NCBI GenBank assembly: GCA_002399285.1
Contig: DHDI01000002.1
Location: 67,910-75,356 of the forward strand
Direction of reading: 5' to 3'
Source: Thermoanaerobacterales bacterium UBA4880
GTDB taxonomy: Bacteria; Bacillota; Thermoanaerobacteria; Thermoanaerobacterales; UBA4877
Length of the DNA: 7,447 bases
The position numbers and the translations under genes were made by a program. Positions 1-4,742 of the stretch are shown here, piece by piece. The notes under the pieces are model-generated. The model was not told where the DNA came from, made no database searches, and was given only the letters and a program-made list of their open reading frames with translations. How positions within the stretch are numbered: position 1 is the stretch's first letter; each line of letters starts with the position of its first letter.

Positions 1-5
1 CCTGC

Positions 6-61
6 CAGTTTGTCTACAACCTGAGCCCACCTTTAGGTGGGCTATTATTTTATACAAACTG
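6..61. repeat. 8-bp inverted repeat enclosing the left-edge terminator
   Basis: CAGTTTGT (6-13) and ACAAACTG (54-61) are perfect inverted copies that flank the terminator hairpin and its T-tail. In RNA they could form an outer stem around the terminator. The right arm reaches the last bases before the Nudix stop codon. Function is unknown; chance is possible, though a second terminator in the window (3576-3613) is enclosed in a similar way. Confidence 0.5.
24..53 (+). terminator. Intrinsic terminator of a + strand gene left of the window
   Basis: AGCCCACC (24-31) pairs perfectly with GGTGGGCT (36-43) across a four-base loop. The T-rich tail ATTATTTTAT follows on the + strand. On the minus strand the hairpin is followed by CAGGTTGTAG, with no T-run, so it should stop + strand transcription entering from the left. 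It is not a good terminator for the minus-strand Nudix gene that ends at 62. The gene it serves is outside the window. Confidence 0.8.
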
Positions 62-667
62 TCATGCGCCCGAAAGCTGCAGAAAATTAAGCAGTATCCG
101 TGCGGTAAGCCCCCAGATGACATGTCCTCCGTATGTATAGAAGTATTCGGGATATTGCGAGGTGCGCCATTTATAGTTATCGCCTCCGGGAATGAGATCA
201 TAGGGAAAGTCCTTGGACGGAACTACCTTGACGGATACATAGTATGTCTTTGGTTTATTGAGAAGAAAGTAATCTATCGGTACGCAGAATATCTCTTTTA
301 CCTCCCGGTCATTGGGATTTATAGCGTCATGATCCGGCATTCTGCATATATAGGGGTATATCATCAGGTCAAAGGGCGTGATTACAATATCCAGAGGGGC
401 TATTATGCTCATCTTTTCACGGGAAAGTCCCAGCTCCTCCGATGCCTCCCGCAAAGCCGTGTCCCTGCTGTCCCTATCGGTGTCCTCCATGCCGCCTCCG
501 GGAAAGCATATCTCCCCCGGCTGTCTCTTTATGGTATCCGTCCTCACCTCAAAGAGTATATGTTCCGTTCCACCCTTATTCACTATGGGTACTATCACAG
601 CCGACCTCTTATATCTCTCACAATCCATTATTTCCGGCTGTCTTGCCGCAAGTTTGATATAATCCAT
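62..667 (-). CDS. Nudix hydrolase, coenzyme A pyrophosphatase (NudL/CoAse) type
   Basis: A 201-residue soluble, probably cytoplasmic enzyme. The Nudix core RExxEExGx is intact at residues 73-81 (REASEELGL), giving metal-binding Glu74, Glu77 and Glu78. Just before it, residues 42-58 (R-T-x3-K-x3-G-x3-FPGG) closely follow the signature that sets apart the coenzyme A pyrophosphatase branch (UPF0035; NudL, Nudt7), which cuts CoA or acyl-CoA to 4'-phosphopantetheine and 3',5'-ADP. The first Glu of the textbook Nudix box is Arg65, but this half of the box is also non-canonical in NudL and the spacing from FPGG to REA is the same. The C-terminal IWGLTARIL (about 183-191) matches the NudL tail. The ATG start has GGAGG six bases upstream (about 674-678). 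It is transcribed separately from the upstream lipoprotein gene, whose terminator lies between them. CoA as substrate is inferred from family; the Nudix assignment is firm. Confidence 0.87.
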   Translation of the reverse strand: MDYIKLAARQPEIMDCERYKRSAVIVPIVNKGGTEHILFEVRTDTIKRQPGEICFPGGGMEDTDRDSRDTALREASEELGLSREKMSIIAPLDIVITPFDLMIYPYICRMPDHDAINPNDREVKEIFCVPIDYFLLNKPKTYYVSVKVVPSKDFPYDLIPGGDNYKWRTSQYPEYFYTYGGHVIWGLTARILLNFLQLSGA

Positions 668-720
668 AGGCTACCTCCGAAACTCAAATTAATGAACGTA
701 TAATACAATTCTCAATCTAT

Positions 721-749
721 ATTATACACAATGCGGCATGCAAATAAAA
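721..749 (-). promoter_or_regulatory. Candidate promoter of the Nudix gene
   Basis: A perfect TATAAT reads on the minus strand at 726-721, about 54 bases before the ATG. At 17-18 bases upstream there is only a weak -35 (TTTATT or TTTTAT, 743-749), and this overlaps the T-run of the terminator of the preceding gene. Predicted transcription start is near 714. Confidence 0.4.
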
Positions 750-773
750 AGAGAGGCATACGAACTGCCTCCC
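744..773 (-). terminator. Intrinsic terminator of the peptide-binding protein gene
   Basis: Read on the minus strand, GGGAGGCA (773-766), a seven-base loop and TGCCTCTC (758-751) form an 8-bp stem with one G-U pair, followed by TTTTTATTT. It lies 17 bases after the TAG stop at 791-793. It separates this gene from the Nudix gene. Confidence 0.85.
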
Positions 774-790
774 TTGATACTTATTTCAGT

Positions 791-2425
791 CTATTCCCAA
801 TAGGCATATCTGAAGAAATTGAACTGAAGCGGACTTGCGATGCAGCCTTTAAGGCCGGGCCTCACCACCACGTTTTCGGTATAGAAGTATAACGGCGCCA
901 CGGGGTATTGCTTCATAATGAGCTCATCCGCCTTGTGCATAGCTTCCATCCTCACCGCGGGGTCGGACTCGCTCCTCGCAGTCTCCACATAGCCGTCATA
1001 CTCCGCGTTGCTCCAGTGCGAGTTATTGTTGGCATTATCCGTGTGTAAAAGATCCAGCATCCCCAAGGGATCTATATAGTCCGATATATATCCGTCCCTC
1101 GCAATATCGTAATCCCCCTGCCTCCTGGTATTGATAAATACGTTCCATTCCTCCTGCTTGAGCTCCACGTCTATGCCCAGATTCTGCTTCCACATCTGCT
1201 GCAGCGCTTCGCCTATCTGCTTGTGCGTCTCGCTTGAATTGAACGTATAATTCAGCTTGGGGAATCCCTTACCATCGGGATAACCCGCATCGGCAAGCAG
1301 CTGCTTTGCCTTTTCCACATCGGCCTTGCTCGGATCGTAGAAATCGCCGCCCAGCTTTCTGAAATCTTGTTTAGTGTCTACATCCGGCAGTCCATACGGA
1401 ACAAAGGCCCCTGCCGGTATCTGCCCTCCCTTGGTCACATTTTCCACTATAGCCTTTCTGTCTATTGCCAAAGAGAGCGCCTCTCTCACCTTCGGGTCGT
1501 CCAGCGGCTTTTTATTTACATTAAAGCTCAGATAGTACGTCCCTATGGTAGGCAGCGTAGTCAGCAGCCCCTCATCCTTTAATCTGGCCAACTGCGGTGC
1601 CGGAGGATTGTCTACATAATCCACCTGGCCCGATTCGAAACTTGCAAGAGCCGTATTCTCATCGACGATCTCCGTAAAGGTCAGCTTGTTCAGTTTAACG
1701 TTTTTCGCATCCCAGTAATTAGGATTCTTTTCAAACTCTATGGAATCGCTATGGACCCATTTAGTCATCTGGAAGGGTCCCTCGCCCATATATGTCTCGG
1801 GATGCATTGCCCATCCCTCCGGGTCCTTCTCCACCATATCCTGTCTTACCGGTACCAGCTCATGCCTGGCAAATATCTGCAGTATATAGGACGTCGGGGC
1901 CTTGAGCGTCACCTCCAGCGTCTTGTCATCCAATGCCTTGATTCCCACGTCTTCCCACTTTGCCTTATTGTTATAGAACTCCTCGGCATTCTTCACATAA
2001 AACAGGTTATAGGAATAATCCGCAGCCACTTCGGGGTCCAGCGTCCTCCTCCATGAATACACAAAGTCGCCCGCCGTGACCGGCTTGCCGTCATACCATT
2101 TTGCATTGTCCCTGATTTTAAATGTCCAGACCAGTCCGTCGTCGCTCACATCCCATTTTTCCGCAATGGCGGGCTCGATCACGTTGTTCTCGTCATGTCT
2201 TACCAGCGCCTCGAAGTTATTGTATATGATCTGATCGCCCGGTATTTCACTGCAGAAAGCAGGATCCACACTCTGCGGCTCAGCAGCCACGTTGTAGACC
2301 ATGGAGTCCTTCTTGCTTGAATCTTTTGTTTCTCCCTGCTGCGCAGGCTGCTGGCCAGACGAGCACCCAGCTGCAAGCGAAAGCACAAGAAGAATGGTCA
2401 ATAGAAAAACGGCACACCTCTTCAT
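791..2425 (-). CDS. Peptide ABC transporter substrate-binding lipoprotein (OppA family, SBP_bac_5)
   Basis: A 544-residue extracytoplasmic solute-binding protein, the usual OppA/DppA length. The N-terminus is a lipoprotein signal: MKR, a hydrophobic stretch at about residues 4-19, then LAAGC with Cys21 as the lipidated residue. A Ser/Gln/Lys-rich linker runs to about residue 41. The mature protein opens with VAAEPQSVDP (46-55), the usual start of family 5 binding proteins. Residues 88-127 carry the family signature region (AEKWDVSDDGLVWTF, then the WYDGKPVTAGDFVYSW stretch). GEGPFQMTKW and the NPNYWD block follow near 215-240. The ATG has GGGGGAG seven bases upstream (2433-2439). It should capture oligopeptides and deliver them to a membrane permease, but no permease or ATPase gene is adjacent, so it must share components encoded elsewhere. 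The exact ligand cannot be read; some family members bind nickel, sugars or signalling peptides. Its own promoter, leader and terminator indicate a single-gene transcript. Confidence 0.93.
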   Translation of the reverse strand: MKRCAVFLLTILLVLSLAAGCSSGQQPAQQGETKDSSKKDSMVYNVAAEPQSVDPAFCSEIPGDQIIYNNFEALVRHDENNVIEPAIAEKWDVSDDGLVWTFKIRDNAKWYDGKPVTAGDFVYSWRRTLDPEVAADYSYNLFYVKNAEEFYNNKAKWEDVGIKALDDKTLEVTLKAPTSYILQIFARHELVPVRQDMVEKDPEGWAMHPETYMGEGPFQMTKWVHSDSIEFEKNPNYWDAKNVKLNKLTFTEIVDENTALASFESGQVDYVDNPPAPQLARLKDEGLLTTLPTIGTYYLSFNVNKKPLDDPKVREALSLAIDRKAIVENVTKGGQIPAGAFVPYGLPDVDTKQDFRKLGGDFYDPSKADVEKAKQLLADAGYPDGKGFPKLNYTFNSSETHKQIGEALQQMWKQNLGIDVELKQEEWNVFINTRRQGDYDIARDGYISDYIDPLGMLDLLHTDNANNNSHWSNAEYDGYVETARSESDPAVRMEAMHKADELIMKQYPVAPLYFYTENVVVRPGLKGCIASPLQFNFFRYAYWE

Positions 2426-2514
2426 TCACAAACTCCCCCTTTAATTTATTGTGAGACACTGCCGTCGGTCAAAAGCTGACCTAGATGAGACCTTTTGCCA
2501 CAGCGGCAGCAGAA
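2426..2514 (-). promoter_or_regulatory. Structured 5' leader of the peptide-binding protein mRNA, possible cis-regulator
   Basis: If transcription starts near 2514, the leader is about 89 bases and can fold. CTGCCG (2509-2504, minus strand) pairs with CGGCAG (2464-2459) as a closing stem. Inside it GGTCA (2481-2477) pairs with TGACC (2471-2467) across five bases. Two other pairings exclude these: TGCC (2508-2505) with GGCA (2499-2496), and CAAAAG (2498-2493) with CTTTTG (2476-2471). A leader with competing helices could be a regulatory switch, but I recognise no known riboswitch or T-box core, and no intrinsic terminator hairpin precedes the start codon. The structure is seen; a regulatory role is inference. 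Confidence 0.33.
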
Positions 2515-2520
2515 TTGCCC

Positions 2521-2529
2521 GTTATATCA
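2521..2529 (-). promoter_or_regulatory. Extended -10 promoter candidate for the peptide-binding protein
   Basis: On the minus strand TGATATAAC (2529-2521) is an extended -10 element (TGn plus TATAAC). The hexamer 17 bases upstream, TGCATA (2549-2544), is a poor -35, which is common for extended -10 promoters or for ones needing an activator. Transcription would begin near 2514. Confidence 0.5.
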
Positions 2530-2542
2530 CATTCTGATCAAC

Positions 2543-2569
2543 TTATGCATAGGCTTTATGACTGCATAA
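2543..2569. repeat. Inverted repeat TTATGCA-N13-TGCATAA, possible operator
   Basis: TTATGCA (2543-2549) and TGCATAA (2563-2569) are perfect 7-bp inverted copies with centres 20 bases apart, about two helical turns. This suits a dimeric DNA-binding protein reading one face of the helix. The left arm covers the -35 position of the minus-strand promoter and the right arm lies just upstream. No regulator gene is in the window, so the binding protein is unknown. Confidence 0.35.
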
Positions 2570-2648
2570 ATTTAATCAGGTAAAGCAAGGGCGTCGATAT
2601 TAACCACGCAGCTCTGCACTCGGCATCGGATATCGTATAAATATCAAT

Positions 2649-2666
2649 TTATTATTATAATAATAA
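2649..2666. repeat. 18-bp perfect AT-only palindrome
   Basis: TTATTATTATAATAATAA is a perfect palindrome within an AT-rich block (about 2636-2700) in the divergent intergenic region. It is low-complexity, so it may be no more than an easily melted or curved stretch upstream of the SDR promoter. An operator role cannot be excluded. Confidence 0.3.
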
Positions 2667-2697
2667 CACAGAATATTTTAGTTGCAAGTAATTTATT

Positions 2698-2727
2698 TTG
2701 AGCCTCGTCTATACTGACATTTATACC
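2698..2727 (+). promoter_or_regulatory. Weak promoter candidate for the SDR gene
   Basis: TTGAGC (2698-2703), an 18-base spacer and TATACC (2722-2727) give a four-of-six match at each box, which would start transcription near 2734. Another -10-like hexamer, TATACT (2710-2715), lacks a well-spaced -35. The choice is uncertain. The rest of 2570-2697 shows no gene and no further recognisable site. Confidence 0.25.
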
Positions 2728-2776
2728 AATTTGTGCTATTTATTTTATATTAAAACCGCCATAAGGAGGGGGTAAC

Positions 2777-3553
2777 ATGGACAGATTCAAACCAGTCAAT
2801 AAAGTAATTATAGTGACCGGCGCAAGTTCCGGTATGGGAAAAAGTACTGCTGCACTGTTGGCTTCCGCAGGCGCGAAAATATTTATGACGGCCCGCCGTA
2901 AAGAGCGCCTTGAAGCTTTGAAGGCAGAGATAATCGACTCGGGAGGCGCTGCCGATTATTATGACTGCGACATTACTAAAGAAGAGAATTGCAAAGCGAT
3001 CGTAGAAAGCTGTGTAAAAACATTCGGCCGGGTCGACGGACTGGTCAACTGCGCCGGTTTGGTAACAAACTCGACAACTCTTGAAGAGGAATTCGATACC
3101 GAAACATGGGAAAGCATTTTGCAAATGGATCTGTACAGCCCGATGTTCATGGTCAAATATGTCTATCCTGAAATGGAGAAGGCCGGCGGCGGTTCCATCG
3201 TCAACATATCTTCGGTCGCCGCATTCCAACACCGTCCTCCGATCTGCTCAGGTCTGGCATATTCCACAGCAAAGGGCGCCGTAAAGACCATGAGCAGGGT
3301 GCTTGCGGATGAACTCGCGCCTAAGAAGATCCGGGTAAACAGCGTGTATCCCGGTATCGTCAAATCAGAAATGACTGAGCTTGCTTTCCAAAAGGGCAAT
3401 GAGAAGGTCCTTGAACAGCTGGTATCGAAAATTCCCCTGAAAGATTATGGGGTGCCCGATGATATTGCATATTGCGTATGCTATCTGCTTTCCGATGCTT
3501 CGAGATATATCACCGGACGGGATTTCATCGTTGACGGCGGTTATGTAGACTAA
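2777..3553 (+). CDS. SDR-family NAD(P)-dependent oxidoreductase
   Basis: A 258-residue classical short-chain dehydrogenase/reductase with a single Rossmann domain, probably cytoplasmic. The cofactor motif TGASSGMG is at residues 14-21. Arg40-Arg41 after the second beta strand suggest a preference for NADP(H). The structural motif is NCAG (91-94). The active site has Ser146 and the YSTAK motif (Tyr162, Lys166), followed by the VNSVYPG turn near 193 and the C-terminal FIVDGGY. Two departures from the usual plan are seen. The catalytic Asn before Leu119 is Asp118, and Ser146 to Tyr162 is 16 residues instead of the usual 12-13. The ATG has a strong AAGGAGG at 2763-2769. The gene is monocistronic, ends in its own terminator and is divergent from the peptide-binding protein gene. 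Annotation pipelines may label such proteins 3-oxoacyl-ACP reductase or glucose dehydrogenase, but nothing here identifies the substrate. Confidence 0.93.
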   Translation: MDRFKPVNKVIIVTGASSGMGKSTAALLASAGAKIFMTARRKERLEALKAEIIDSGGAADYYDCDITKEENCKAIVESCVKTFGRVDGLVNCAGLVTNSTTLEEEFDTETWESILQMDLYSPMFMVKYVYPEMEKAGGGSIVNISSVAAFQHRPPICSGLAYSTAKGAVKTMSRVLADELAPKKIRVNSVYPGIVKSEMTELAFQKGNEKVLEQLVSKIPLKDYGVPDDIAYCVCYLLSDASRYITGRDFIVDGGYVD

Positions 3554-3556
3554 ACG

Positions 3557-3631
3557 GGCCTGTGCACAGATTCTTAGGCAGAGTTCCATATATCTAATGG
3601 TACTCTGCCTTTTATATTCCGGTCACAGGCC
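3557..3631. repeat. 8-bp inverted repeat enclosing the SDR terminator
   Basis: GGCCTGTG (3557-3564) and CACAGGCC (3624-3631) are perfect inverted copies outside the terminator hairpin and its T-run. The left arm starts three bases after the stop codon. They could form an outer stem around the terminator. The meaning is unknown. Confidence 0.5.
3576..3613 (+). terminator. Intrinsic terminator of the SDR gene
   Basis: AGGCAGAGT (3576-3584) pairs with ACTCTGCCT (3602-3610). After one T-T mismatch, CCAT (3586-3589) pairs with ATGG (3597-3600) around a seven-base loop. The T-run TTTT (3610-3613) follows on the + strand. It lies 22 bases after the TAA stop. Confidence 0.9.
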
Positions 3632-3677
3632 TTTAACCTTTAGAATAATGTGCCAATCTATAAATGATGCAGTTTGC

Positions 3678-3704
3678 AAAAGAAAAGGCCGCCTTGCGGC
3701 AGCC
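3678..3704 (-). terminator. Intrinsic terminator of prsA
   Basis: On the minus strand GGCTGCC (3704-3698), a GCAA tetraloop of the GNRA type, and GGCGGCC (3693-3687) form a 7-bp stem with one G-U pair. TTTTCTTTT follows. It begins eight bases after the prsA stop codon and faces the SDR terminator, so the two convergent genes are insulated from each other. Confidence 0.93.
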
Positions 3705-3712
3705 CTGCAGCC

Positions 3713-4684
3713 CTACATGTTCTCCGGATATTTCTTTATCTTTGCATCGGTCTTCCACTTGTCGACAAGCTGACTGAACTTCTCGTCCCTCTTATTGGAA
3801 AGCACCGTATCGTTTATCTCGCCCTTCACCGTATCAAAGGACTTTACGGGATTTATCTTTTTGTCCGACACCTTTATTATATGGTATCCATCGTCGGCCT
3901 TGATCAGGCCGGATATGTCTCCCGGATCAAGCGCAAACGCTGCTATGCTTATCTCCTGCGGCTGTTCGTTATAGGTGAATTCGCCGAGACTGCCGCCGTC
4001 CTTTTTTGTCGTTTTGTCTTCCGAATACTGCTTGGCCAGAGCGGCAAAGTCTTCGCCGGCCTTAACCTTTTTCAATACCTCGTCGGCCTTCGCCTTGTCC
4101 TTTATAAGTATATGCGCCGCCGTAACGGTATCGGGCTGTGTCTTATAATCCGCCTGATGCTGATTGAAGTACTGCTTTACCTCTTCATCGGTCACCTTAA
4201 TATCCGCGGTGGTCTTTTCCCAAAGCTTATACTGCAGCAGCTGTACCTGCATGAGGTTAGTATAAAATTCCTCCGATACGTTCTGGCTCTTGAGATATTC
4301 TTTAAACTTATCGTCGCCGCCGAAGGAGGACTTTACGGAATCCACATGAGATTTGAGCTCATTCTTGAAGTCCTTGGAATTGACGTCTATGTCGTTCTTT
4401 TTTGCCTGTTGATTCAGTATCTTCTCGTATACCATCTCATCCAATACGTTCTCTTTGAGTATATCTATCATCTTTTTGCCCTGAGACTCTGTCTCCCAGT
4501 ATTTGTCATCTACATTTGGCTGGGCTTCATAAGATTTCTTATAACTCTCCACGGTCTTATCGAATTCGGATTTTTTTATATCTTCGCCGTTTACGGTCGC
4601 CAGAGTCTTATCCTGCTGCTGGCAGGCAGTGGCACTGAAAACCACGGCGATGATAAGGAACGTCAGTATTATTTTTTTTCTCAA
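3713..4684 (-). CDS. prsA: PrsA/SurA-like foldase lipoprotein with parvulin peptidyl-prolyl isomerase domain
   Basis: A lipid-anchored extracytoplasmic foldase, 323 residues from the TTG start, that helps secreted proteins fold by cis-trans isomerisation of X-Pro bonds. The signal peptide has RKK at residues 2-4, a hydrophobic stretch at about 5-17, and ATAC with Cys21 as the lipidated residue; the lipobox is weaker than usual, with Ala at -3. A Lys/Asp/Glu-rich SurA-type chaperone region covers about 27-172. The parvulin domain (about 186-281) shows AAHILI (189-194), GGSLGEF (230-236), AFAL with Phe250, and GYHII (266-270); the two conserved His are 191 and 268. In-frame GTG codons lie upstream at 4688-4690 and 4691-4693. 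I chose TTG at 4682-4684 because GGGGAG sits eight bases before it but nearly touches both GTGs. mfd ends 40 bases upstream. prsA next to mfd is a familiar clostridial arrangement. Confidence 0.92.
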   Translation of the reverse strand: MRKKIILTFLIIAVVFSATACQQQDKTLATVNGEDIKKSEFDKTVESYKKSYEAQPNVDDKYWETESQGKKMIDILKENVLDEMVYEKILNQQAKKNDIDVNSKDFKNELKSHVDSVKSSFGGDDKFKEYLKSQNVSEEFYTNLMQVQLLQYKLWEKTTADIKVTDEEVKQYFNQHQADYKTQPDTVTAAHILIKDKAKADEVLKKVKAGEDFAALAKQYSEDKTTKKDGGSLGEFTYNEQPQEISIAAFALDPGDISGLIKADDGYHIIKVSDKKINPVKSFDTVKGEINDTVLSNKRDEKFSQLVDKWKTDAKIKKYPENM

Positions 4685-4692
4685 ACCCACCA

Positions 4693-4698
4693 CTCCCC
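4693..4698 (-). promoter_or_regulatory. Ribosome binding site that decides the prsA start
   Basis: GGGGAG (4698-4693, minus strand) is the only Shine-Dalgarno-like site. It overlaps the first GTG (4691-4693), lies two bases from the second GTG (4688-4690) and eight bases from TTG (4682-4684). Only the TTG has normal spacing. The ATG at 4698-4700 is out of frame with prsA. Confidence 0.6.
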
Positions 4699-4713
4699 AT
4701 TTGTAATAAATCT

Positions 4714-4742
4714 ATTATACACTATCAGACGGCGGCCTTCAA
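4714..4742 (-). promoter_or_regulatory. Promoter of prsA inside the 3' end of mfd
   Basis: On the minus strand TTGAAG (4742-4737), a 17-base spacer and a perfect TATAAT (4719-4714) make the best housekeeping-sigma promoter in the window. The -35 lies inside the last codons of mfd. Transcription would start near 4707, giving a leader of about 22 bases. No terminator separates mfd from prsA, so read-through from mfd is also likely. Confidence 0.7.

Noticed and set aside
1..24. Possible 3' end of a + strand gene, with TGA at 22-24 in frame 1
   Set aside because: Only seven codons would be visible and they carry no family signal. The terminator that follows suggests a + strand gene lies to the left, but its stop may be outside the window.
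24..43. The left-edge hairpin as terminator of the Nudix gene
   Set aside because: On the minus strand it is not followed by a T-run, while on the + strand it is. It probably serves the opposite strand.
122..703. A 193-codon open frame on the + strand, antisense to the Nudix gene
   Set aside because: The minus-strand product carries an intact Nudix motif, a good ribosome binding site and a family-typical C-terminus. The + strand product has no recognisable domain and runs past the Nudix start into the promoter region.
2426..2514. T-box or a known riboswitch class in the binding-protein leader
   Set aside because: I find no T-box AGGGTGGNACCGCG core and no conserved core of the purine, SAM, lysine, cobalamin, c-di-GMP or fluoride classes. 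It is kept only as an unclassified structured leader.
2629..2645. GATAT-N7-ATATC inverted repeat
   Set aside because: Five-base AT-rich arms beside an AT-rich block are expected by chance.
2750..3232. A 160-codon minus-strand open frame opposite the SDR gene
   Set aside because: It overlaps the SDR cofactor-binding and NCAG motifs in antisense, has no ribosome binding site of note, and its product is not recognisable.
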